From assembly GCA_937936465.1 (NCBI GenBank), contig CALDDH010000004.1, forward strand, positions 1 through 64,000: DNA of 64,000 bases, in the 5' to 3' direction. Position numbers and translations under genes: made by a program. A model generated the notes under the pieces. The model was not told where the DNA came from. It did not search any database and saw only the letters and a program-made list of their open reading frames with translations. Source of the stretch: an uncultured Mycoplasmatales bacterium. Lineage in GTDB: Bacteria; Bacillota_I; Bacilli_A; UBA3375. How positions within the stretch are numbered: the first letter of the stretch is position 1; each line of letters begins with the position of its first letter. Below are positions 1 to 7,931 of this stretch, in pieces.

Positions 1-99
1 GAATGGGTCAAGTGGTATAACAACGTACGTATACATACAAAAATCAATTATACTTCACCTGTATTATACCGAAAACAATATGAATTAAAAACAGCTTAA
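1..99 (+). mobile_element. IS3-family transposase (OrfB), C-terminal fragment cut by window edge
   Basis: The window opens inside a reading frame that reads EWVKWYNNVRIHTKINYTSP and continues about 12 residues to TAA at 97-99. The pattern of an aromatic-rich 'WYNN.RIH..INY.SP..Y' stretch is the usual C-terminus of IS3-group DDE transposases (the OrfB integrase core). Only 32 residues are visible, so whether the element is intact cannot be judged. About 20 bases after the stop, TTTTGTCACATTAAAAGTTG (115-134) may be the right terminal inverted repeat, but the left end lies outside the window, so this is only a suggestion. Confidence 0.72.
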
Positions 100-350
100 T
101 GATTAATAGAGTATTTTGTCACATTAAAAGTTGACAATCCAATAACTAAAGAAATAGATAAAAGAAAAAATAGATAAACTACAAATACTTGATGATATAA
201 TTAATAGGATATAATAAAATTGACTTTTTTAATAAGTATAAATGTTAAAATATAATTAAAACATTGGAGAAAATATGTTAAGAAGAAAAGATGTATTTGT
301 TCAGCTGAAATATGTCAAATGATATGTTATATTTAAGTATAGGAGAATAA
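100..350. other. Non-coding stretch between IS end and DUF3781 remnant
   Basis: No reading frame of useful length is present. A short frame beginning at 275 stops after about 15 codons and shows no recognisable motif. The stretch is AT-rich, with several weak TATAAT-like strings. It looks like decayed sequence next to the IS end. Confidence 0.4.
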
Positions 351-611
351 ATGAATAAACTATTAACTAATATTGATAAAGTAAGTACTACTGAGTTAGG
401 AAGTATTATAATAAGAGAAAATTTAAATATATAAGTTGAAGATGTTGTCTCTTTTTGTAAATTAGAAATCAGAAAAAGTAATAATATAATTAAACAAGCA
501 AAGAATTGGTATATTATTAGTGGGTCTAATATTATAACTGTTAATTGTAATAGTTATAATATTATTACAGCTCACAAAATTAATAAAAGTAGTATTTATA
601 AAAAATTATAG
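351..611 (+). pseudogene. DUF3781 family protein, interrupted by an in-frame TAA
   Basis: A ribosome-binding site (AGGAG, 341-345) precedes ATG at 351. The frame reads MNKLLTNIDKVSTTELGSII and then stops at TAA (432-434). The same frame continues at once with VEDVVSFCKLEIRKSNNIIK and later KNWYIISGSNIITVNCNSYN and IITAHK, ending at TAG 609-611. The pieces 'TTELG..', 'DVV.(F/W)CK' and 'KNWY...ITVN..SY.IITAHK' together match the small DUF3781 family, whose function is unknown. The total length (86 codons) is normal for the family, so a single nonsense change seems to have broken an otherwise intact gene. It lies beside a transposase end, so local decay is plausible. Confidence 0.72.
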
Positions 612-640
612 AAAAATAAAGACTTTAAGTCTTTATTTTT
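612..640. terminator. Bidirectional terminator, perfect 14-bp stem
   Basis: AAAAATAAAGACTT and AAGTCTTTATTTTT form a perfect 14-bp inverted repeat around a single T. There are T runs on both strands, so it can stop transcription from the DUF3781 remnant (plus) and from the convergent flavoprotein gene (minus). Confidence 0.8.
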
Positions 641-657
641 GATTTTATTGATGTTTG

Positions 658-1746
658 TTATTCAGTAGGAATAGAAGTGTTGATATATTGTCCACATGTA
701 TAACCTTCACTTAAGCATAATGCAATGTTAAAACCACCTGTATATGCATTAATATCTAGCACTTCACCAATAATATATAAGTTATCTTGAATCTTTGATT
801 TAAACGTTTTATTTTCAACTTCTTTGACCTTTATTCCACCATTAGTTAAGAATGCAGTATTGAATCCTTTTATATCTACAATATTTATATCAATATAACC
901 AGTTTCATTAAATATATCTTGCATTTTTTTTGGTATATGTTCACCTGGAATAACTCTTACTTTAACTTTTTTCTGATTATTTAATGCCTCTTTTATATGA
1001 TGTGATGACTTCAATGCTAAAGGGCCTGTAATTCCAAAGTGAGTAAATAACACATTGTTACCATCAAATTTATATTTTTTTTTCTGATTAATAAATACTT
1101 CTATTTGAGAATCAATTAAAGTGATACCTTGAAATGTTCTATCAGTAATAATTGAATCATTTGATATAAGGGGTGATTCAGCTGGAACTAAATCAGTTGT
1201 TTTATGGCCTAAATCACCTAGTAATCGATGTCCAATATCTTTTTGCGATAAATGAGGGTATGTAATTCCACCAGTTGCAAAAACAACTTCTGTTGCTTTA
1301 TATTGATCATTAATAATAAACTGATTATTTTCATGTATGATACTTTCAACTAAGTAATCTGTTTTAAAGTTAATATTATTACTTTTATGTATCTCACCAA
1401 TAAAGTAATTTATAATTGCTTGTGAAGTATTTTCTTCTGGAAAGATTCGGTTATTATCTTCTTCTTTAAGTTTGACATTATTTTTTTCAAAGAAATTGAT
1501 TAAATCTTGTGGAGGCATATTTTGAAATGTAGAATAAAGAAATTTATTGTTTTTCACAACGTTTTTTAAAAATGGTTCAATTTCTTTATTGTTAGTTACA
1601 TTACATCTTCCACCTCCAGATACTTTTATTTTCCCACCAAGTGTTGTGTTTGCTTCAAGTAAAAGAACTTTTTTATTTTTAATTTGGACACTACACATAA
1701 TTCCACTTGGACCTGATCCAATTATAATAACATCATATATTTGCAA
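658..1746 (-). CDS. HI0933/YhiN/BaiN-family FAD-dependent oxidoreductase
   Basis: A 362-residue flavoprotein. The N-terminal Rossmann motif DVIIIGSGPSG (about residues 5-15) binds FAD. GGKIKVSGGGRCNVTNN (about 37-53) is the signature of the HI0933/YhiN family, sometimes named aminoacetone oxidase-like or BaiN. FATGGITYPHLSQKDIGHRL in the middle and a C-terminal 'GEVLD..AYTGGFNI' FAD-contact segment also fit. It is slightly shorter than the usual ~400 residues. The start is TTG at 1746, with GGAGGA a few bases upstream; no ATG is better placed. Members reduce enone-type or small carbonyl substrates, but the substrate here cannot be told. It stands alone with its own promoter and a ~120-nt leader. 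Confidence 0.85.
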   Translation of the reverse strand: MQIYDVIIIGSGPSGIMCSVQIKNKKVLLLEANTTLGGKIKVSGGGRCNVTNNKEIEPFLKNVVKNNKFLYSTFQNMPPQDLINFFEKNNVKLKEEDNNRIFPEENTSQAIINYFIGEIHKSNNINFKTDYLVESIIHENNQFIINDQYKATEVVFATGGITYPHLSQKDIGHRLLGDLGHKTTDLVPAESPLISNDSIITDRTFQGITLIDSQIEVFINQKKKYKFDGNNVLFTHFGITGPLALKSSHHIKEALNNQKKVKVRVIPGEHIPKKMQDIFNETGYIDINIVDIKGFNTAFLTNGGIKVKEVENKTFKSKIQDNLYIIGEVLDINAYTGGFNIALCLSEGYTCGQYINTSIPTE

Positions 1747-1770
1747 TCTTCCTCCAAATCTCTAGAAAAT

Positions 1771-1799
1771 AAAAAAATATAAACATAAAGTTTATATTT
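1771..1799 (-). terminator. Terminator-like hairpin in the leader of the flavoprotein gene
   Basis: On the minus strand AAATATAAAC-TTTAT-GTTTATATTT forms a perfect 10-bp stem (1775-1784 with 1790-1799), followed by a T-rich tract. It lies between the promoter (1876-1904) and the TTG start at 1746, so it would act on nascent leader RNA. This suggests attenuation. Confidence 0.5.
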
Positions 1800-1875
1800 A
1801 AAAAATAATTTTTTCTTCACGAAAATAACATTTAAGATGTTTTGGCAATTTTCATGGAAAGTCGGCTCACCTATC

Positions 1876-1904
1876 ATTATATCATTAGTTAATACAAATA
1901 GCAA
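1876..1904 (-). promoter_or_regulatory. Sigma-A promoter with extended -10 for the minus-strand flavoprotein gene
   Basis: Read on the minus strand: TTGCTA (1904-1899), a 17-bp spacer, then TATAAT (1881-1876) preceded by TG-A (extended -10). The predicted transcript starts near 1869 and leaves a leader of about 120 nt before the TTG start. Confidence 0.75.
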
Positions 1905-1960
1905 TCTTTTTAATTAATATATTAATTTAACTGTACTGTCATATCTTTTTTATACGTGAT

Positions 1961-1998
1961 TATCTATTATAATTATTAATAATATAGTATAATAGATA
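1961..1998 (+). promoter_or_regulatory. 11-bp inverted repeat overlapping a TATAAT box upstream of the MBL hydrolase gene
   Basis: TATCTATTATA (1961-1971) and TATAATAGATA (1988-1998) are perfect inverted copies 16 bp apart. The right arm contains a consensus -10 (TATAAT, 1988-1993). A dimeric repressor binding both arms would cover the promoter. No clear -35 is seen. Apart from this and the minus-strand promoter and leader, 1747-2082 holds no gene that I can see. Confidence 0.45.
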
Positions 1999-2082
1999 AG
2001 TGTATTAATATTTAAATAAAAATAATACTGTAGTTGATTAAGTGATTTGTAAAATTATTTTATAAATAAAAAAGGAGAACAT

Positions 2083-2934
2083 ATGAAAGATAAATATTTA
2101 AACTGGTATAAAGTAGAAGAGCTAAATAAAAATAATTATGTTCTAGAAGAAACACATAGTTTACAACATAACACATGTTATTTTATTAAAGGTGAAAACA
2201 GAGCAATAGTTTTTGATTCGGGTTCTGGAGAAAATAAAGAAATTGATGGAACTAAAATTCAATATCAAATTGAGAAATTAAATCAAGAAAATATTCCTGT
2301 TACTTTATTATTATCACATTTTCATTTTGATCATACACAAAATGTTAAAGAATTTGATCACATTGCACTTCCTAAATTAAAAATGCTTGAAGATCGAATG
2401 GATGGAAATACATTTCATTTTGAAAAAAAAGATTTAGTACTTGGTAATAATCCAGAAAAAATGGAAGTAAATGAATGGTTTGAATTAAATCAAGATATAG
2501 ATTTAGGGGGTGTTATAATTGAGCTTATTCATGTTCCTGGGCATGCACCTGAATCAATTGCAATGATAGATAAAACAAATAAAAATGTATTTTTAGGTGA
2601 TTTAATATATAACTTTTCAATGTTAGTCTTAACAGAAGATTGGATAAAGGATTATAAAGAAAGTTTTGATTATCTTTTAACTAAAGTAGATGATAGTTAT
2701 AATTTTTATGGTTGTCATATGGAACCAAAAGTTGCATTTAAGAAAATATTAGATGCACAAATTTTATTAACACAAATGGTTGAAGGAATGGAACCAACTA
2801 AAAAAGATGTTCGTGTTGAGGCAATGAAATGGGATCAATATGTATATGGTGATGCTGAAGTTTTAATACTTAAGAAAATACCTAAAACTGTAAAGCTATT
2901 AGCAGATTTATGGGCACACTTCAACTTAAAATAA
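2083..2934 (+). CDS. Metallo-beta-lactamase-fold hydrolase
   Basis: A 283-residue MBL-fold enzyme. HFHFDH (residues 79-84) is the first metal motif, HVPGH (150-154) supplies the next histidine, the aspartate of FLGDL (about 173) is the bridging ligand, and GCHMEP (about 212) supplies the last histidine. The full metal set suggests an active dinuclear zinc (or iron) hydrolase. The substrate is not evident; glyoxalase II-like thioesters, lactones or phosphodiesters are all possible. AAGGAG sits just upstream of the ATG. It is monocistronic, with a candidate operator upstream and a terminator downstream. Confidence 0.82.
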   Translation: MKDKYLNWYKVEELNKNNYVLEETHSLQHNTCYFIKGENRAIVFDSGSGENKEIDGTKIQYQIEKLNQENIPVTLLLSHFHFDHTQNVKEFDHIALPKLKMLEDRMDGNTFHFEKKDLVLGNNPEKMEVNEWFELNQDIDLGGVIIELIHVPGHAPESIAMIDKTNKNVFLGDLIYNFSMLVLTEDWIKDYKESFDYLLTKVDDSYNFYGCHMEPKVAFKKILDAQILLTQMVEGMEPTKKDVRVEAMKWDQYVYGDAEVLILKKIPKTVKLLADLWAHFNLK

Positions 2935-2941
2935 TTAATTT

Positions 2942-2973
2942 AAAAAGTAAAGATTTTTTGATCTTTATTTTTT
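2942..2973 (+). terminator. Rho-independent terminator after the MBL hydrolase gene
   Basis: AAAGTAAAGAT (2944-2954) pairs with ATCTTTATTTT (2961-2971), with one G-U pair, around TTTTTG, followed by further Ts. Confidence 0.7.
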
Positions 2974-2999
2974 ATTTGTTTATGTTAATTTTTATTTAC

Positions 3000-3028
3000 T
3001 TGTATAGTATAGTTTCATCTGGTATACT
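3000..3028 (+). promoter_or_regulatory. Sigma-A promoter of ald
   Basis: TTGTAT (3000-3005), a 17-bp spacer, then TATACT (3023-3028). The 3' part, GTATACTCTA followed by TATAAA and GAGGAGG, closely resembles the bacteriocin promoter at 26599-26648. Confidence 0.7.
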
Positions 3029-3050
3029 CTAGTTATAAAGAGGAGGAAAG

Positions 3051-4130
3051 ATGAAAATTGGAGTATTAAGAGAAATCAAGAATAATGAAAACCGTGTTGG
3101 TATGACACCTGGTAATGTATCTGAATATGTTAGACAAGGACATAGTGTTATGATTCAGGAAAATATGGGTATAGGTAGTCATTTTACAGATCAAATGTAT
3201 ATTGATGCAGGTGCAAGTGTTGAAAAAGATCCTGCTATTGTTTGGAAAAATGAAATGATAGTTAAGGTAAAAGAACCACTAGAGCAAGAGTATAAGTATT
3301 TTTATGAAGGACAAATTATTTATACATACTTACACTTGGCAGCCGAAGAAGCTTTAACTAATGCTTTACTTGAAAATAAAGTAACAGCTGTAGCATATGA
3401 GACGGTGCAAATTGGAAGAACAACACCACTTTTAAGACCAATGAGTGAAGTTGCTGGTAGAAGAAGTATAACAATTGGAGCTCAATTTTTAGAAAAAATC
3501 AATGGTGGAAAAGGAATTTTATTAGGTGGAGTTCCAGGGGTGAGGCCAGCTAAAGTAACAGTAGTTGGTGGTGGAATTTCCGGATTTAATGCAGCACAAA
3601 TGGCAATTGGATTAGGTGCAGATGTCACAATTATTGAATTAAATGAAGATAGAATTCGTTATTTAAAAGAAATTTATAAAAATGAAATTAAAGTATTGAA
3701 ATCAAATTATGAAAATATTTATGATTCAGTGATTGCTAGTGATTTAGTAGTTTCTACAATTTTATTGCCAGGAGAAAAAGCACCAAAATTAGTAACTGAA
3801 GATATGGTTAAAAAGATGGGTAAAGGATCTGTGATTGTTGATATTTCAATTGATCAAGGTGGAAGTGTTGAAACAATTGATCGAATTACAACACATGATG
3901 ATCCTGTATTTGAAAAACATGGAGTTCTACACTATTCTGTTGCAAACATGCCAGGAGCAGTTCCACGTACATCAACAATGGCACTAACAAATGCAACAAC
4001 ACCATATGGAGTTTTATTAGCTAATTTGGGTATGGGTGCATTTGAAAAAAATTCTGAACTTAAATTAGGATTAAATACACATAATGGGAAAATAATTAAT
4101 GAAGCTGTCAAAAAAGTATATAATAAATAA
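3051..4130 (+). CDS. ald: Alanine dehydrogenase
   Basis: A 359-residue protein with family-normal length. It catalyses reversible NAD-dependent oxidative deamination of L-alanine to pyruvate. N-terminal MKIGVLREIKNNENRVGMTP carries the conserved arginine and pyruvate-site residues. YTYLHLAAEE (about 90-100) holds the catalytic histidine region. VTVVGGGISGFNAAQMAIGL (about 168-187) is the NAD-binding Rossmann loop, and VANMPGAVPRTST is the classic Ald signature near residue 300. The start is an ATG four bases after GGAGG. It is monocistronic, with its own promoter and terminator. In a fermentative cell it could make alanine from pyruvate or use alanine as a carbon source. Confidence 0.96.
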   Translation: MKIGVLREIKNNENRVGMTPGNVSEYVRQGHSVMIQENMGIGSHFTDQMYIDAGASVEKDPAIVWKNEMIVKVKEPLEQEYKYFYEGQIIYTYLHLAAEEALTNALLENKVTAVAYETVQIGRTTPLLRPMSEVAGRRSITIGAQFLEKINGGKGILLGGVPGVRPAKVTVVGGGISGFNAAQMAIGLGADVTIIELNEDRIRYLKEIYKNEIKVLKSNYENIYDSVIASDLVVSTILLPGEKAPKLVTEDMVKKMGKGSVIVDISIDQGGSVETIDRITTHDDPVFEKHGVLHYSVANMPGAVPRTSTMALTNATTPYGVLLANLGMGAFEKNSELKLGLNTHNGKIINEAVKKVYNK

Positions 4131-4146
4131 TATGAGTATATTAAAG

Positions 4147-4172
4147 AAAACTATTTTAAAATAGTTTTTTTT
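4147..4172 (+). terminator. Terminator after ald
   Basis: AAAACTATTTTAAAATAGTTTT is a perfect 22-base palindrome (4147-4168) followed by a run of Ts. Confidence 0.75.
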
Positions 4173-4200
4173 ATAAATATTTAATTTAATAGGAGAATTC

Positions 4201-5058
4201 ATGAATGAAATTAAATGTGATAAATATCAAATAAATATTAAAGTTTATCAACCTAAGGACAAAGCTTTAGCTGTTATTCAATTATTACATGGTGCAAGTG
4301 AACATATTGATCGTTATGATGACTTTGCTAATGTTTTAGCAAGTGAAGGTTTTTTAGTTGTGGGGTATAACCATCCTGGACATAAGGATAATAAACATTT
4401 AGATAATCGTATTCATTTTACTAAGGATCAAATGATTAATTATTCAATTAATGTTAATAAATATATTGTTGATAATTATTCTGATTTGCCAATCATTGGA
4501 TTTGGTCATTCAATGGGTAGCTTAATTCTTAGATATATTATTGCTAAGAAGTTAGTTAAATTTGATCATGTTATTTTGTGTGGAACAATTCAAAAAGATT
4601 ATTTAACTGCAAAATCAGCCTCACTTATGAACGTTCTATTACTAGGTCAAGATAATGATAAAGCAACTAAATTAAGTAATAGTTTGGCTTTTGAAAAGAG
4701 TGTTCAAGTGTTATCATACGATCAAGATAATATTAATTATTTTACAAGTGATAAGTATTGTGGAGAGTTATTTACGAAGTCTGGATTAAAAGCATTAATT
4801 GATATTTCACAATATGTTTGGTCTAATATTGGAATTAAAAATTTAGGTGTAAACATTGAATATTTACTAATTGCTGGGAGTGATGATTTATATAGCAAAG
4901 GTAATAAAGTCGTTAAGTTATCAAAAAAAATGGAAAAAAATAATTGTTTAGTTGAAGTTGAGATATTTGATCAGATGAAACATGAGATTTTAAATGAAAC
5001 AAATAAAGAAGAAGTTTATAATTTTATTATTAAATATTTAAAAAAATCTATTATTTAA
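4201..5058 (+). CDS. Alpha/beta hydrolase (monoacylglycerol lipase / serine aminopeptidase S33-like)
   Basis: A 285-residue alpha/beta-fold hydrolase. LLHGASEH (about 28-35) forms the oxyanion-hole region. GFGHSMGS (100-107) is the nucleophile elbow, with Ser104. LLIAGSDDLYS (about 224-234) carries the acid. QMKHEILNE near the C-terminus carries the catalytic histidine in the typical 'M.HEILNE' setting of lysophospholipase/monoglyceride lipases. No signal peptide is seen, so it is probably cytoplasmic and acts on lipid esters. AGGAG precedes ATG. It lies between the ald terminator and the glyA promoter. Confidence 0.82.
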   Translation: MNEIKCDKYQINIKVYQPKDKALAVIQLLHGASEHIDRYDDFANVLASEGFLVVGYNHPGHKDNKHLDNRIHFTKDQMINYSINVNKYIVDNYSDLPIIGFGHSMGSLILRYIIAKKLVKFDHVILCGTIQKDYLTAKSASLMNVLLLGQDNDKATKLSNSLAFEKSVQVLSYDQDNINYFTSDKYCGELFTKSGLKALIDISQYVWSNIGIKNLGVNIEYLLIAGSDDLYSKGNKVVKLSKKMEKNNCLVEVEIFDQMKHEILNETNKEEVYNFIIKYLKKSII

Positions 5059-5067
5059 AATGATTAT

Positions 5068-5076
5068 TGATATAAT
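5068..5076 (+). promoter_or_regulatory. Extended -10 promoter of glyA-deoC
   Basis: TGATATAAT, a TGn extended -10, lies 20 bases upstream of the glyA start. No good -35 is seen. Confidence 0.6.
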
Positions 5077-5096
5077 AAAAATGAATAGGAGAAAAC

Positions 5097-6251
5097 ATGA
5101 GAGATAAAATAATATTTGATTTAATTGAGCAAGAGAGTAATCGTCAAGATAATGATATTCAATTGATTGCCTCAGAAAACTATGTATCAGAGCAAGTTAT
5201 GGAAGCACAAGGTTCAATCTTAACTAATAAATATGCTGAAGGATACCCTGGTAAAAGATATTATGGGGGATGTGAAGTTATTGATGAGATTGAAGTTATT
5301 GCCCAAGAACGTTTTAAAAAATTATTTAAAACAGATTATCATGTAAATGTTCAACCTCACTCAGGTTCACAAGCTAATCAAGGTGTATTTAATTGTATAT
5401 TAAATCCTGGAGATAAAGTTTTAGGTATGTCACTTGACCACGGTGGACATTTAACACATGGACATGCACTTAGTCTAACAGGAAAATTATATGAAATTTC
5501 ATCTTATGTTACAGATGAAAATGGTGAATTAAATTATGATGAAATCCGTAAAATAGCAATCGATGTTAAACCAAAACTGATTATTTGTGGCGCAAGTGCA
5601 TTTTCATTAGAGATTGATTTTGAAAAATTTTCATTGATTGCAAAAGAAGTTGGAGCATATTTATTAGCAGATATTGCACACATTGCAGGTTTAGTTGCAA
5701 CTGGTAATCATATGAGTCCATTTGCTCATGTTGATTTTGTAACAACAACAACCCACAAGACACTTCGTGGACCAAGAGGTGGAGTTATTGCTTGTAAAGA
5801 AGAACATGCAAAATTATTAGATAGAAGTGTCTTTCCTGGAATTCAAGGGGGACCACTTGAACATGTAATTGGAGCAAAAGCAGTTGCTTTTTATGAAGCA
5901 TTATCTGATGATTTTAAAGTTTATCAAGATCAAGTAGTTGCAAACTGTAAAGCTTTTTGCAATCAATTCATTGAGCTTGGTTATACAATTATAAGTGGTA
6001 GAACTGAAAATCACTTGTTTTTAATAGATGTATTACAATCCGTTGGAGTTACAGGTAAAGATGCCGAAAATATTCTTGGTAAACATAATATAACAGTAAA
6101 TAAAAATAGTATTCCAAATGATACATTATCACCAGTTATTTCAAGCGGAATCCGATTAGGAACAGCAGCTATGACAACAAAAGGGTATAACGAAAGCGAT
6201 TTTATTTTACTTGCAAATAAAATTGATCAAATATTAAAAGAAAATAAATAA
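5097..6251 (+). CDS. glyA: Serine hydroxymethyltransferase
   Basis: A PLP enzyme converting serine and tetrahydrofolate to glycine and 5,10-methylene-THF. LIASENYVSE (about 23-32) and TNKYAEGYPGKRYYGG (about 43-58) are fold-type I SHMT signatures. TTTTHKTLRGPRGG holds the PLP lysine (K221). At 384 residues it is shorter than the usual 410-420, mostly at the C-terminus, but all catalytic blocks are present. The methylene-THF product feeds ThyA further downstream in the window, and glycine links to Tdh/Kbl. deoC follows after 9 bases, so the two are co-transcribed. Confidence 0.96.
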   Translation: MRDKIIFDLIEQESNRQDNDIQLIASENYVSEQVMEAQGSILTNKYAEGYPGKRYYGGCEVIDEIEVIAQERFKKLFKTDYHVNVQPHSGSQANQGVFNCILNPGDKVLGMSLDHGGHLTHGHALSLTGKLYEISSYVTDENGELNYDEIRKIAIDVKPKLIICGASAFSLEIDFEKFSLIAKEVGAYLLADIAHIAGLVATGNHMSPFAHVDFVTTTTHKTLRGPRGGVIACKEEHAKLLDRSVFPGIQGGPLEHVIGAKAVAFYEALSDDFKVYQDQVVANCKAFCNQFIELGYTIISGRTENHLFLIDVLQSVGVTGKDAENILGKHNITVNKNSIPNDTLSPVISSGIRLGTAAMTTKGYNESDFILLANKIDQILKENK

Positions 6252-6260
6252 GGAGATAAA

Positions 6261-6926
6261 ATGAATAATATTAATAAATACATTGATCATACAATTTTAA
6301 AAGCAGAAACAACTCAAAAACATATCGATCAAATAGTTAATGAAGCAATTGAATACGATTTTGCATCGGTTTGTGTTAATCCAACTTGGGTTAAATATGT
6401 TAGTAGTAAACTGATAGAAAGTAATGTTAAAACATGCACTGTAATCGGTTTTCCATTAGGAGCAAATACTTTAGAAACTAAAGTTTTTGAAGCTAAAAAT
6501 GCAATAGAAAATGGAGCAAGTGAAATTGATATGGTCATTAATATTGCTAACTTAAAAAATCAAGATCAAGTTAAGCTATTAGATGAAATAAATCAAGTTA
6601 AAGATAATATTGGAAATCATATTTTAAAAGTAATAGTTGAAACAGCTCTTTTAACAACAGGTGAAAAAGAATTTATTTGTAAAGTTGTTAAACAATCAAA
6701 CGCTGATTTTATAAAAACATCAACCGGCTTTTCAAGTTCTGGTGCAACTGTTGAAGATATTGTATTATTTAAAAAAATTGCTCAAGATCAACTTCAAATT
6801 AAAGCATCAGGGGGAGTAAGATCACTTGAAGATTTAGAAGTCATGGTAAATGCAGGTGCATCAAGAGTTGGAACAAGCGGAGGAGTTAATATTATGAAAA
6901 ACAAAAAAAATGAATCTGATTATTAA
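6261..6926 (+). CDS. deoC: Deoxyribose-phosphate aldolase
   Basis: A 221-residue class I aldolase that splits 2-deoxyribose-5-phosphate into acetaldehyde and glyceraldehyde-3-phosphate. FIKTSTGFSSSGAT carries the Schiff-base lysine K152. KASGGVRSLED contains the second conserved lysine, and VIGFPLGAN (about 61-69) is the typical DeoC segment. Length is normal. AAGGAG-like spacing from glyA indicates translation from the same mRNA. The role is salvage of deoxynucleosides into glycolysis. Pairing with glyA is unusual in pathway terms but is clear from the spacing. Confidence 0.95.
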   Translation: MNNINKYIDHTILKAETTQKHIDQIVNEAIEYDFASVCVNPTWVKYVSSKLIESNVKTCTVIGFPLGANTLETKVFEAKNAIENGASEIDMVINIANLKNQDQVKLLDEINQVKDNIGNHILKVIVETALLTTGEKEFICKVVKQSNADFIKTSTGFSSSGATVEDIVLFKKIAQDQLQIKASGGVRSLEDLEVMVNAGASRVGTSGGVNIMKNKKNESDY

Positions 6927-6953
6927 AATTAATTTTAAAATAGTTAATATTCT

Positions 6954-6962
6954 TGATATAAT
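6954..6962 (+). promoter_or_regulatory. Extended -10 promoter of ldh
   Basis: TGATATAAT lies 24 bases upstream of the ldh start, the same nonamer seen before glyA, the 46-kb membrane-protein gene and the ferredoxin reductase gene. Confidence 0.6.
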
Positions 6963-6985
6963 TTATTTTAAAAATAGGAGGATGC

Positions 6986-7924
6986 ATGAGAAAAGTAGTA
7001 ATCGTTGGTTGTGGTATGGTAGGAACAAGTTATGCATATTCATTAATTAATCAAAGTGTAGTTGAGGAATTAGTTTTAATTGATCAGAAATTTGAATATG
7101 CAGATGCTCAAGCAAAAGATTTACAACATGGAAATGTTTTTTTAGATAAACAAGCAAAAATTAAAGCAGGTAATTACTCTGACTGTAAAGATGCAGAAAT
7201 TGTATGTATAACAGCAGGTGCTGCTCAAAAAGATGGACAAAGTAGAATGGAATTAAATAAAGTTAATGCAAATATTATAAAACAAATTGTAACAAGTATT
7301 ATGGAATCAGGTTTTGAAGGTATTTTATTGATTGCAACTAATCCGGTAGATGTTATGACATATGTTGCTCAAAAAACATCTAAATTACCACATGGAAGAG
7401 TAATAGGAAGTGGAACAGCATTAGATTCAGCAAGGTTCAGACAAAATTTATCACTATACTTTGATATAAGTCCTAAACATATCCATGCAAGAATAATTGG
7501 TGAGCATGGTGATTCATCTCTTCCCTTATGGTCAAGTGCAACAATATCTTCAAAGTCAATTTTAGAGTTAGTAGAAGAAAATCCTGAAAAATATAATCTT
7601 GCTGACATTGAAAAATGTTTTACTGATGCTCAAAATGCTGCATATCCAATAATAAAAGCAAAAGGGTCAACATGTTATGGAATAGGTATCTCACTAACTA
7701 ATATTACAAAATCAATTATCTCAGATCAAAAATCAGTTTTAACTTTAAGTTCTTATTTAGATGGTAAGTATGGTTTATCTGATTTGTATATTCCTGTACC
7801 AGCATTAGTTGGTAGAGATGGTATAACAGATGTTTTAGAGTTAAATATCAATCAAGATGAAAAGAAAAAATTATATAAATCAGCAATAGAAATAAAAAAG
7901 GCAATAGCTGATTTGAATTTATAA
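6986..7924 (+). CDS. ldh: L-lactate dehydrogenase
   Basis: A 312-residue NAD-dependent LDH reducing pyruvate to L-lactate. VVIVGCGMVGTSYAYSL (4-20) is the nucleotide-binding loop. AGAAQKDGQSR (about 77-87) is the mobile substrate loop, with a glutamine where malate dehydrogenases have arginine, which supports lactate specificity. IIGEHGDSSLPLWS contains the catalytic histidine H174. Length is normal. The start is ATG four bases after GGAGG. It is monocistronic with a strong terminator and is a central fermentation enzyme here. Confidence 0.95.
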   Translation: MRKVVIVGCGMVGTSYAYSLINQSVVEELVLIDQKFEYADAQAKDLQHGNVFLDKQAKIKAGNYSDCKDAEIVCITAGAAQKDGQSRMELNKVNANIIKQIVTSIMESGFEGILLIATNPVDVMTYVAQKTSKLPHGRVIGSGTALDSARFRQNLSLYFDISPKHIHARIIGEHGDSSLPLWSSATISSKSILELVEENPEKYNLADIEKCFTDAQNAAYPIIKAKGSTCYGIGISLTNITKSIISDQKSVLTLSSYLDGKYGLSDLYIPVPALVGRDGITDVLELNINQDEKKKLYKSAIEIKKAIADLNL

Positions 7925-7931
7925 GTTAATT

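Noticed and set aside
275-322. Short frame before the DUF3781 remnant
   Set aside because: It stops after about 15 codons and shows no motif.
1722-1904. 60-codon minus-strand frame upstream of the flavoprotein gene
   Set aside because: It overlaps the flavoprotein start, has no ribosome-binding site, and covers the leader hairpin and promoter.
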